A stretch of DNA of 64,000 nt from Teratosphaeria epicoccoides (Eukaryota > Ascomycota > Dothideomycetes > Mycosphaerellales > Teratosphaeriaceae): NCBI GenBank assembly GCA_021401465.1, contig JADDMT010000033.1, forward strand, positions 1-64,000, read 5' to 3'. Below the pieces are notes generated by a model. It was not told where the DNA came from, did no database searches, and saw only the letters and a program-made list of their open reading frames with translations. Position 1 is the stretch's first letter, and every line of letters begins with the position of its first letter. The translations under genes and the position numbers were made by a program. Shown one piece after another: positions 12,501 to 22,545 of this stretch.

Positions 12501-13037
12501 ATTACTAACTTAGTAGGATTGCGGCTTAACGTACACTTTGATTAGCCTGCCTGCTATGAGACTACCTACGCCGAAAGGTGTCCGCTTATACGGTTACTCG
12601 TACCTAGCAGATAATAGCCTACTAGCGCGCATATAGATTAAAGCCAAGCTATGCTCGCTTGTGACGCCATGTAGCCTACCTGTTTGGCTGCTATTCGTGT
12701 CTCTATATCGTCTATCTAGAGATGTAGCGTCTCTTGTGAATGCTGCTAGGTCGTCGTAGAGACTAAGCGCGTTAATGTTACTACTGTCATTGTCGATTGC
12801 CCTAGCTGTTACTACTATCTCTTTCTCTTGCATGTGAGCCTCATTAAACACAGGCTCGACGACTATAACTAGTTCCTCGTTTGCAACATACTGCCTATCT
12901 ACTCCCGTAGCATCGTCGACTAATGCCCCCTCCTTGTAGGCGAGGACATTGTCTACTGATTAAGTTTCGACTCTGTCGTTCGAGTCTAAGGAGATGTTTA
13001 AATCTGACGCGTATTTCTCGTCAGGTCTAAGATCCAT
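9560..13037 (-). pseudogene. Plavaka-like transposase (CMC/CACTA group), RIP-mutated
   Basis: From the ATG at 13037 the minus strand reads through TAG stops for over 1,000 codons. The core near 11600-12060 has the ordered landmarks of Plavaka transposases: IMPLILASDKT, then a VYLTISNLPRSV segment, then VLYADSET followed by stop-R-C-F-L-N-I-A-V-Y-A-S-D-Y, then a V-K-N-N-R-x-x-T-I-C segment and D-M-L-Y near 11420. The best stop-free stretch is 11708-11917. The acidic N-terminus precedes this core, as in the family. Such enzymes cut at terminal inverted repeats and paste the element elsewhere. Many TAG codons (Trp/Gln positions) rule out function. The 3' boundary is approximate. Confidence 0.75.
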
Positions 13038-13379
13038 AGTGCTCTAATTAATGAAGTACTAAAACTTCGCCGCTATGTAGGTAGGAACATGCCAGGCATA
13101 ACTACTATGACCTTTTAATGCCTTGCTGCAGCCTGTGTAGTATAGTATGCGCTATGAAGCTATTGTCGACGTAGTGTGTTACAAAGGCTACGGCGCTTAT
13201 AGACGCGTTAATCACTATAAACACCCGACCCCTAGAAAGGTACGCGTGCCGCGCGGGTAGCTAATTGCCGCTTAGATGGTTCATCCTGTTAGCTGGCTAT
13301 GCGTGGTTAGGGTTAGTGTTTAGGTTAATAGAAGAATCGAGTGTTATTAGAGTATAGTAGTAAAGGAGGGCCTAGAGTA

Positions 13380-13870
13380 GACAAAAATAGATGTGCTAGG
13401 AGTATACTAGCAGCAGTTATATTAGCTAACTCATTCTGTTGATCGCAGGTAGTACAAGCGCTATTTTAGCCAGGAATCCCGAATTTCGAGTAGTTTCATA
13501 TATAAATCTAAAGTGTATAGTATTCATATGCATAGAGTCATACCCTCTATTACTAGCGGCTTAGATGTGTAGCGTAGACGTAGTAGGAGTACCGCTAGTA
13601 TACTACTAGCAGTCGTTGTCTGTCGATTATAAGGGTTTAAAACGTGTGGTAGCGATCTATAGGTCGGACCTTAACGTAGTAGTAGTAGACGTACCGCTAG
13701 TATACTACTAGTATTTAGTAGTCGTCAAGTACATTCGAACGGACAAGATGATTAGTGTTATGCATATACTCTATTAGATGAGGTGCTTGTGTAGTCGCTA
13801 TCTAAAACGATACTACTCGCGTACGACTACTAGCATTACTCTATCACAAGATTACAATTAAACCCTAGTT
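13380..13870. repeat. Intergenic zone with repeated CTAGTATACTA palindromes
   Basis: Palindrome-like units containing AGTATACT occur at 13393, 13589 and 13691, twice as GTACCGCTAGTATACTACTAG. No gene was recognised between 13,040 and 13,870. Confidence 0.5.
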
Positions 13871-14545
13871 AATCTGTCATCTTACGCTAGCCTGCGAAGC
13901 CCGTACGATCCTATGCCTCTCTACTCGCCCTGATCATTACGCATGGTATTAATGAAGTCGTCACTAGTCTACTAACAGTTCATAGTTAACTCTCTAAATT
14001 AGCTCTATAGCGCAACCTAGTAAAATCTCATTGCCTCTGTTAATTACGCTAACTGCATTAATCTAGTGCGACTAACCCTGCTACAGGCTTGCCTAGTCGA
14101 CTGCTGTTTTAAGTTGTCATCTAGTATCGTGATAGCGTCGGCAGGTACAAGAGTTACGCTACTCTCAATTTTGTTTACAGTTAATATAAGTAACTAAGGG
14201 TCGTCTTACTAGCCTTTAACAATAGGATTAGTAGTCACGAAGTCCCCTACAATCATGGCCTTATCTTTCGACCTGTAATCTAGCCCGATGAACCTAGCTA
14301 TCTTGTTAAATCTGTCTAGGATGTAACTGTTCTCTACTACCTACTAGAGATACTAGTCAAAGTTAGTACATATTAGGCAAGGAAACAGTTACCTTGCGCG
14401 TATAGGCTCAAGTATCCTATCCTATATACGTGTCTTAAGTGCTACAATTATTAGGACCCTAGCGTCTAGATCATGCCTGCTACAGATAGTGTCATAGCAG
14501 ACTAGAAGATAGACAATGCGGCGTCGCATATACGACAGCTACGGC
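13870..14545 (-). pseudogene. Possible SNF2-type helicase C-terminal relic
   Basis: On the minus strand a continuous frame apart from TAG/TAA stops reads a VLIIVALKTRI strand, a Q-x-D-x-P-stop-LLILTVNKIESSVTLVPADAITILDD segment in pieces, then a Q-Q-S-T-R-Q-A-x-S-R-V-S-R-T segment. This is spaced like motifs V and VI of SNF2 helicases: hydrophobic strand, G-x-x-L-T-x-A-D, hydrophobic-D, then Q-x-x-x-R-x-x-R. The diagnostic Gly and Gln residues are not all present, so the call is weak. Walker A and DEAH motifs were not found upstream. The opposite strand at 14,600-15,100 may hold a separate coiled-coil relic. Confidence 0.3.
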
Positions 14546-14599
14546 TATGGCAATAAGGTGCGAAAAGCGCGGAAGGGTCTGCTACATCTTTTATCTGAA

Positions 14600-15630
14600 G
14601 TTAGCTAAGAGACTAACGAGTATAAACAACGCGTGTTTCGAGTAATCCTAACATCTGTAATTTAAACAGACACGATATAGGCATAGCCCGAACGATAAGT
14701 GTGCGTGTTTCCTCGACAAGAACCTCTAAGACCTAGCGCGGCATAATTCACAAACCTAAGGTACTATAACAGCAGAGTATAGGCACGATCGAAGCAGGCC
14801 TTACACTTTAACATGACAATTACCTACGCCTGTACGCTACGTTAGAAGAACAGATAGAGCAGCTTAGCCTACTTGGCCGAATTACGCGGTCGATAGCAGC
14901 GAAGGAGCGCATGTTCTAGGAAACGAGTGCCTTCTTTAGTAGTAGCAGGGAATTACAACTCAAATTCCTAGCGACAGTAGAGGCGTTGTAGACACGAGTA
15001 GGGGAGGTCAGTTTTCGGCATCTACTATACAAGATATCGTTAAACTATTAGCAGCGGACAGTCTAGAAGTCGACAATTACCTAGGGTTAACATGAAGGTA
15101 GTATGGCTATTATAGTTTAAACGTAGCTTGAAGGCCTTTAGAACAATACGTACAGGATATTCTCTTGCATGCAGAACGAATCTTACTACTATATACGCAG
15201 GATCTACTACAGAGCAACTATATCCGTTAGGCTATGTCATACAGGCAGACATGCTATATAGCGCGGATGTTTCGTAGTACCTATACTAGCTATCATTAAA
15301 GAATTAATGCTAACTAAGGCTAGTCATACTAGCGGTATTTTAATAGCATACCGCTAGTAAGCTAAAAGTACCGCCGGCTAATAGGGAAGCGCAATTTTAG
15401 GGGTAGCCGAATTTAGATGACACTTGCGTGTTACAAGATACTATAAACATCGTGTCCCCTCCTTCTTCTGCATTAATAGACGCCACGTAGCTACATTAGA
15501 CAGTAACTCGCAGTATGTGCATATTTACATGCTATAGATATTATCCTTTACTAACCTGCTACTAGACCTACATGACCGAGAAGGATATACTGCGCTCTGT
15601 TCTCTGCCGATCCTTTAAGTCGCGTCCTTC
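14600..15630. other. RIP-mutated stretch, no supportable gene
   Basis: A short plus-strand helical frame (LEEQIEQLSLLGRITRSIAA near 14835-14895) can be read. Frames do not join, and nothing was recognised. Confidence 0.3.
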
Positions 15631-15637
15631 TTTAATC

Positions 15638-17600
15638 ATGCCTTTAAAGAAAGACAGACAATAGAGGTCATGTTCCGCGTTATCTAGTAGCAGTTCGAAT
15701 TACGATCTAGCGAATGATTTAGAAGACCTGCTAAGCAATAATGGCGATAGTGTAGACAATAGCAACGAGGAGATAGCTAACTAGGAGCATGAGGATTTTA
15801 TAGTGCCTAAAGCCTATACAAAGGCGACTAATGTAAGAAGCTACCCGCATATAGTAGCTATGCTAACATGCATACAGACGACGACATACTAGTCACAAAG
15901 AGACTAGACGCATAAGCGGTTATCCTTACCGCTAAGGCAGAATTAGCCGTACAAGAGGCTTCGGTCATTGTCTCGCGACGCGTAACGAGATAGTAGCAAA
16001 CCTAAGAATGACAGGGTAAAGACATAGCAGCCAAGCATCTGTCGAGGCTATTATAATAGCCGACCTACTAATTACAGGAGCGATGGCAACAGTTAAAACT
16101 ACCGTAATAGCAAGTCTTGTAGCCGCTAGGGCGATAGTAGTAGTCAAAGTTAGTCTAGGAGCTAGTCGAGTAGCCGTCAAGGCCATAATAGCAGCTAGAC
16201 TACAAACTCTGACTAAGGATACGACTACTCTAGCAGTGAAGATATACGTAGTAGCCCTCCTGTACATAAAGACAAGTTAATCGAGCCTTTACTTGTCAAA
16301 GTCTAAGAACTCTTGTAGATAGACGCTTTACAAGGGCAGAAGGGCATTTCTGTGCTATACCCTATAGCTCCTACTTACTAGCTAAGTTGTAAGCATATTG
16401 CAATTAACTAGTAGCTCGTAGCGCGTAATATGCTAGGGATGAAAGGTAGAGTTAGCTTGAGGCTAGACGACGTAGATTTGGATACTATAAGTACCTACGT
16501 AGGTCCTATAAGGAGGTGCTAATGTTAGGGGCGTAGATAAGGCAGAGGTTACGTTAGTGTCGTAACAACTACAAAAATAGGGTCAGAGAAGCTATACTCG
16601 CATAGTCTAGCAAGGTAGACAATAAGTAGGGTTTAAAGGACTAGGCCGCGGACATGTTAATAGAAAGCAGATTCGAATGCGAGAACGAAGAAGAGGTAAG
16701 GAGAGAAGGCTTAGATGTCGTCGAAAGCGCTAACATGTCACAGGACTAGAGGTTTCTAAGCCTGCTCGTGATCTTTTGTATGAAGAAGGCGTTCTTCTAG
16801 TTTAATTAGAAACTAGCATGGAATCCTTTAGAGTTACGCGAGGTAAACGCTTTCATGTTAAACAGCGTATGTGCTACTATTACATACCTACTAGCCTAGA
16901 TCAGAAATAGCCCTTTAGAGTTCAAGACAAAGGCTAGCAAGACGAGATAGGTTCTAGTTAGCAGTATCGATATTGATGATATCTTCGAGGGGAAGAAGAA
17001 GTATTAGGAAGAGCTTAATGCTAACAGACAGGAGGTTATCATAGCGACTATCACGGCATGTATATTAGGGGGGGAGGACGAAGGCAAGACAGCACTACTA
17101 GTATAGGCGGCGCTAGCTATCAAGAAGGATCGCGGCATGACAGGCTTAGAGAGGGAATACAAGGACTTGCGGAGGCAAAAGGCGCTACGCGAGAATAGTA
17201 CAGGGGAGACATTGTCGAGAGGGCCTATGCTAACTTCTGCTAGGTCGTACGCAATTGTTAGGTTAGCGTAGTGTTAGCCTAATACGACGATTAAGCCAGG
17301 CCTTAATGTCATTAATAGTAGGCGTTCGCAAGTATGTAGTAGATGTTTAAGCGGACACTAACAGAGGGAGCGAGAGCCATAATAGCAGAAGGGCAAATGT
17401 TAGTAACTATGGCAGTAAGGCAAGCGATTATGACGGTGACGACTAGCCGATGCAGGGACTAGAGGAGCCATTGTCGCGGGACACCCTGCATAACAGTGTT
17501 GTGACAACGAGGTTAGTTTCTCGTCTAACATCACGGCCATGATTGCTAACATATACTTGTCTAGTATAAAAGCTACTATAGTCGATGAGCCCTGACCTAG
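15638..17600 (+). pseudogene. Unrecognised RIP-mutated gene with acidic and coiled-coil parts
   Basis: The ATG at 15638 opens a frame with a Ser-rich then acidic stretch (D-L-E-D-L-L-S-N-N-G-D-S). Around 16570-17170 another frame gives a long helical protein with ESRFECENEEEVRREG and VSSIDIDDIFEGKKK segments and a Lys/Glu-rich C-terminus. Stops are mostly TAG. Reading needs frame changes between 16,000 and 16,560. Family not recognised. It lies inside the candidate Plavaka-like element and is transcribed toward its right end. Confidence 0.35.
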
Positions 17601-18447
17601 ACACACGCAAGATGAAAGGTTAGTAGCCTTAGCGCGTCGTGAGGGCTAGCTATCGCTAACAAGGCGGAAGTAGCAAGAGGCCTAAGCTACGGAGTAGGCG
17701 GTTAATCGTGACTAGTGTAGACAAGCGGTATAGGCGAGGGGACTCATGTATCGACTAAACTGTGCTAATAACGGATAAACGCTAGCGCGGCTCTAGCGAG
17801 AGGCGAAACGCAAAGACTTACTAATACATAGTAAGTGCGATTATTGACTCTACATATTAGCGTAGTTAATGACGATAGCTATAGGACACGAAGCTTAACC
17901 GCGAAGGACAAAGACTAAGGCGATAGTAGGAGCTAAGCTTTGCTAGAGGTAGAGGCAAAAAATGCTAGGTAAGTGTGCTAGTAGTATACTAGCGTTATGC
18001 TACTAACATACTGCTAGTACTTTAATATTAATAGGAGGTACTAGCAGTAGTTTAGTAGCTATGTAGTATACATTAGCTAACAATTATGATGTAGCATAGC
18101 ATGCGCTCTGCTCGATTAGTATGATCTTATAAGCAACTAGTCGAACGTTGTAGAGAAGGTAGAGGATGCGCTCGACGACTCTAAGTTAAGGGATAGTCAG
18201 TTGTAGTAGCATACTACATTTACAGACTCGACCTTGTTAGAGCAGATTAAGGGCTATAGCGACAAGGTCTTTAATGATGCGACCTTTAAGAAGCTACAGG
18301 AGGGGCGAAATAGTAGCGCTTTAGGAAAGTCGGTAGTAGTAAAGGTAAGCTAGTAGAACAGAATAGAGGATAAGGGCGAGTAGAAGATTCATGTGTAAGG
18401 GCTAATACAGGATGTGTAGATAGTGTGTAGTAGCTATGCATTTATTA

Positions 18448-18684
18448 CTAGCTATACCGATTAAGGTCTTCGGGCGTAAGGCGCAAGTCAGATATAGCAG
18501 CTTGCTTAAATTTAAGAGGCGTCTCAAGAGCTGCGTTTAAGCTGTATATGTGTTTAGTGTTAGCAAATCTGCTTAATTCGCGTTGTATGTCAGGTCTAGT
18601 GTAAATAGTAAAAGAGCATAGTACGACAATAACGAGATGTATAGTATTAACTAAAATCATGACTTTAACATCTATTACATGCAA
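18448..18684 (-). CDS. 78-codon uninterrupted ORF near the right end of the candidate transposon
   Basis: This frame has no stop although everything around it is full of TAG codons. The product starts with a hydrophobic stretch (residues 8-28, ILVNTIHLVIVVL within it), possibly a membrane segment or signal. A charged part ending DLRLTPEDLNRYS follows. No family was recognised. It may be the last exon of a decayed gene or a chance open frame. Confidence 0.2.
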   Translation of the reverse strand: MHVIDVKVMILVNTIHLVIVVLCSFTIYTRPDIQRELSRFANTKHIYSLNAALETPLKFKQAAISDLRLTPEDLNRYS

Positions 18685-18860
18685 ATTGTTTTGATTCGAG
18701 TAGCTTGGCTTGCGTACCTAAGCTACTTACTAGTAGCACTCTTGCACTATAAGCTACTTGTGTCTGCGACACGAGTAGCTTACAAGGGGCCGAGTTTCTC
18801 GGGGGTACATACAAGCAGGCTAAGTTAGACGAGTAGGTAAGTAAGCTAAGTAACATAAGT

Positions 18861-18897
18861 TACTCGGTCTACTTAGGGCCTTGGTTTTCGAGACGAT
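18861..18897 (-). repeat. Right terminal inverted repeat of the candidate transposon
   Basis: Its reverse complement reads ATCGTCTCGAAAACC, then AAGGCCCTAAG, then TAGACCGAGTA, matching the left end. GAGTAG/AAGCTACT units recur to its left from about 18,690. Confidence 0.6.
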
Positions 18898-18901
18898 ATA
18901 A

Positions 18902-19700
18902 GAATGGCTTTAGTATTATAGCGCCCTTTAAACACACCTTAGGCTAGCGAGTACTACTACTATAACACAAGGCCTTTAACAGACAGATATCAAGCTTCCG
19001 GATTAGTGTTAAGCACGGCTTTAGCGAGATCTGGCGCAGGTTTACCTACATAGCATTTACAGTAAACTTGAAGTCTGCTTAACAACTAGTAGTAGCGTAC
19101 TACTATGTTACTATGCTTCTAATAAATTGTATTACTTGCCTCCGTAGAGGCAACTAGACCTCAGAGAGATACGACATACTACTGCCTATAATCGAGGAGT
19201 ATCTATGTCTTACTAAAGACCCTAACGTTAGGCATAAGGAGGACAATCCCTAGTACTTTACTGCTAAACTTCCTCTAGCTGCCTGCTAAGCATTACACAC
19301 ATGAATATCGACGACTCTAATAGTATGCCTTTACAGCTAATATTAGCTACATTAATCTCTGCGAGGTTAGCGTGCTTCTAGCTCGTTAGCCCTATATCTA
19401 CGACCCTAGGCTTTAGGTCTCTATAGCTGATTTGGCAGTGTTTTACAGCTAAAAGTCCTATAGTTCCCCGCTAAGCCAGGCCTTAGCGACATCGATATCT
19501 CGTTAATTCTTATACCTCATGCGCTTAGCGAGGCTTAGCAATTATAAGCTTTCCTTTACATGGCAATTGTCATACCTACTAGTAACTATAACATTAACTA
19601 CATCATGTATTATAATAACAGACATATAGGAGATTCAAGCCCTTAATTCAAGCTTTTATATGCTGTTTCATCTATTCGATTTAACTGCTAAATGCTATTT
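18902..19700 (+). pseudogene. Unrecognised RIP-mutated reading frame
   Basis: The ATG at 18912 begins a frame with YYYYNTRPLTDRYQASGLVL. A second frame further on reads ILLPIIEEYLCLTKDPN and YFTAKLPLAAC. Interruptions are TAG plus at least one frame change. Nothing matches a family I know. It starts within 20 bases of the candidate transposon's right end, so it may belong to a neighbouring element. Confidence 0.25.
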
Positions 19701-19833
19701 ACAGAAGCTAGGAGGTTAACGACTATTAGAAGCCAGACAAACCTCTTACCTTACTCTTATAGTTAAGGCATATTATTATTGAACTTACTTAGATCGGGCA
19801 AGCTACTTAACTAATCGTCTAGCGACAGTGTCT

Positions 19834-19859
19834 GCTACTACTACTACTACTACTACTAT
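19834..19859. repeat. CTA trinucleotide microsatellite
   Basis: About eight CTA units in a row. Related CTA/TAG runs recur at 21,050-21,180. In RIP-mutated coding sequence such runs can come from CAG/CTG codon repeats. Confidence 0.8.
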
Positions 19860-21250
19860 AGCAGTAGCGGCTATTAAGCGATACCTTGTACTATAAGCAT
19901 TAACTACTCTAGCTACGTATCTTGCCGCTTAATAACATCTGCAATTACAGTTAATACCGCTATCTGTATCTTAGCGCGGACGTCTTTAACTCTAAGGCTA
20001 GCGCTCGTACTACTACTACCTTAGCTACTACTACCTCTGCCTTGTTAACTAAGAAGATCGTCTTTTGCTACCTTGAGAAAGCTAGTAATCTTATTCGACA
20101 CTAAGAGGAACGCTTTGTTAGCTGCTTACACTGTTTTAGTAGTGTTATAGCTACTACCTCGTTCTATAGACTGTTAATTATTACTACTAGTAGGTACTAG
20201 CATTAGTGTCTAAGGCGCTATATGTCTACTATTACGACAAGCTAGAGTAGCGTCGCGAACTAGCGTGGCTGCTACGGTGCTACTATGAGCTAGTATAGCC
20301 GCTACGGTATTATCTTCAGGATTATCCCTATTAGCGTTATTATTGTCAGACTAGTTAGTAGTAGAGCCGCTATAGTCAGACAACTTGTCTGCTAAAGGCA
20401 GAGGGTTGTTGTTGTTATTACTAGCTAATCTGTTACTATTAACAGCGCTAGTAGTACCTTTGCGCTTTAAGGACTACTACTTTATCATATTAAGTTAGTC
20501 TACTCTAGCCTTGTCAAAGTTAGTAGCGTCTTACTTACGCCTTGTAGTCTTGTTAGTAACACGCTCTTTATACCCTTTAAACTAGTTGTGCCATTCTAAC
20601 TAAGCGTTATAGTATTTGTCTTCAAGCTCCTTGCTAGTTAAAGATGCGCCTTTAGTTTCAAGCTACACTTTAAACTACTTAGCCTTTACTAGTAGTATCT
20701 TACTTAAGCTCTTATAGACTACACTAGTATCTTCTTGAAACCGCTTAGCTACCTCTCTCTAATAATAGTCTTAGCCATACTACTCCTTCATATCATGTTG
20801 TAGCTAGATCTTAGTTAAGGAGATGTGATACGCCTTAGACAAACTACCCTTTAACACTATTGCTAGTGTAGCGGACTTAGTCGCATGCAATTAGCTTGTA
20901 CTAGTAGTAGCACTACGAAATTGAATGTAATCAGACTAGTTAGTACTATAACAGACTAATCGCTTAGTATTAGTAGTACTCTCATGAGAGGTACGCTGTT
21001 ACTTGTTTAGTAGTACTAGTAACTCCTTAATTAACTGCTAGATGTCTGCAGGTAGTAGTAGTAGTAGCATCTAGTACCTTACATCTACAGCTGCCTTATT
21101 AGACAAGCTGTTATTACTACTACTACTAGTAGTAGTAGTAGAACCGCTAGTAGTAGTAGTATTATTAGTAGTAGGAGGCTAATTGTCCTTATATAAGTCA
21201 TAAACTCTGTAGGCCTATAGCCTGTTAATTATGCTACTATCTAACAGCTA
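19850..21250 (-). pseudogene. Unrecognised Asn/Ser-rich relic gene with a basic helical domain
   Basis: The minus strand gives one frame of over 300 codons broken mainly by TAG. It starts with a helical part (ATKSATLAIVLKGSLSKAYHI), followed by a Lys-rich segment with ETKGASLTSKELEDKYYNA and KGYKERVTNKTTRRK. It ends in Asn/Ser-rich low-complexity sequence. The basic helical block resembles DNA-binding regions in general, but no family was recognised. It may be a transposon-encoded or host gene. Confidence 0.3.
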
Positions 21251-21372
21251 TTTTATAGTGTAACAAGTACAATTAGATAACAGCTTATAGTAACAAAAGA
21301 CACGCCTCATAATAACGCGCTAGCTAAGGTTAAGGACTATTTACTTACTTAGTAACACTATACCTAATCAAG

Positions 21373-21415
21373 TGTCTACAAGGCCTTATAGATAGTCTAT
21401 AAGGCCTTGTAGACA
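21373..21415. repeat. Perfect 20-bp inverted repeat with 3-base loop
   Basis: Arm TGTCTACAAGGCCTTATAGA (21373-21392), loop TAG, then its exact reverse complement (21396-21415). Confidence 0.95.
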
Positions 21416-21463
21416 TATATACTATAATACTAAGACACTAACTAAATGAGGTCTACAAACTAG

Positions 21464-21483
21464 GTCTATAAGGCCTTATAGAC
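21464..21483. repeat. Perfect 20-bp palindrome
   Basis: GTCTATAAGGCCTTATAGAC is fully self-complementary and shares its TATAAGGCCTTATA centre with the hairpin 50 bp to the left. Perfect pairing in a RIP-mutated region implies recent origin or conversion between arms. Confidence 0.95.
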
Positions 21484-21839
21484 TATTATAAAAGGTGTCT
21501 AATCCTATAATGCTACATGCGTCTATTCTATATAACAGATAATTCTAGACTATTACTCTCTACTACTTTGCTATCTTAGTATCTGCCTTATTTACTACCT
21601 TCCTCTCTACTACTTCCTCTACCCCCTTAATCTACTCCTATCTAGTAAAGAGCCTAGTAGACTATTACTCTGTAACTTTACATAGTAACCTAATTTAGAC
21701 ACCCCTGCTTCTTATGTATGAAGTAAGTCCCTACTTTTACTTAAGTCTCTATAGTAAGATCCTGTACTTAATATGCTATCTTTGCGTATAAAAGCAAATA
21801 GGTTAGGTAGCGCTAGATAAAAGTGCTAGAGCTAAACAA

Positions 21840-22545
21840 GTGTGCTTAGTGTTAGTAGTGACGATAGCTTATTAGGAGGTGTAGCTTTCTGTGGCGTAGT
21901 GTCGATACAGCCGGTGATGACTAAAATGATAGGTCCTCTGGTAAGGTATAAGTCTGTGCCGTCAGGAATCTCCTGTCATAGTATAGAAATCGTTTGGCGC
22001 GACCGGGCTTGTAGTAGACCTACTATACATCCTCCTGCCCTGCTGATCGCTGGCCAATCGGCTTGTGGTCAGTATTCAGACTCTGAAAATGTATGTGTCG
22101 ACGCATGATTGAGATCTTGACAGCGAATCCACGGCTCGAATCCTAGGCTCAAGTGGCCTCACTTTCGGCATCGCTTGCCAATGCAAGCGTGAAGTGCCTG
22201 AGCGTCAGTAACGCAGTCTTGAGGTTTGTATTGTGGAGATCATCTGCAGTGGTCGTATAGTCAGCGTTGATGCAATGCTTTGTTCACCAGTCGTTTGTGT
22301 GATGCCTCGCGATGGTCAAATTGGTTCGCTTGATCAGTGAAGTCGCCGGGCGCTTGCACCTTACCGTCCGACTGCCGCACTGCAAATCGATCTCACGGTG
22401 CCGCTCATCTTCGTCTTCCAGTCCTCACCAGGGGTCCGTTCAATTGCCATCAGGTGCTGCGCATTGCTGTCAATAGGAGATGTACCAGTGCGGGCGGACA
22501 TAAGAAGAGTTCGGTATTGTATGCCATGTATATGAATTTGCGAAA
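21840..22545. other. Compositional boundary and unique spacer
   Basis: At about 21,840-21,900 the TAG/CTA-rich sequence changes to ordinary composition within some tens of bases. No gene is supported between here and 22,546; short open frames lack any family feature. Confidence 0.6.

Larger units (their letters stand above)
5201..18897. mobile_element. Candidate 13.7-kb Plavaka-like DNA transposon with extra genes
   Basis: The left end (from 5201) and the reverse complement of the right end (from 18897) share ATC(A/G)TCTCGAAAACC, then CCCTAAG, then TAGACCGAGTA. The left copy has about 20 extra bases holding a duplicated GTACGAA. Both ends continue into zones rich in CTACTC/GAGTAG. Inside lies a RIP-mutated transposase of the Plavaka type (CMC/CACTA group), plus a methyltransferase-like relic, a possible helicase relic and other relics on both strands. 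Subterminal repeats are known for CACTA-type elements. I could not fix a target duplication: flanks are TAGC on the left and ATAA on the right. That one element explains the whole interval is inference. Confidence 0.55.

Noticed and set aside
16083..16280. Overlapping open frames on both strands (65 and 100 codons) with Ala/Val/Thr-rich products
   Set aside because: Products are low-complexity and mirror each other on opposite strands; probably shadows of a decayed repeat-coding region.
5201..18897. Starship-type giant element with a tyrosine recombinase captain
   Set aside because: No DUF3435-like tyrosine recombinase motif (R...HxxR...Y) was readable near either end; the transposase seen is of Plavaka type.
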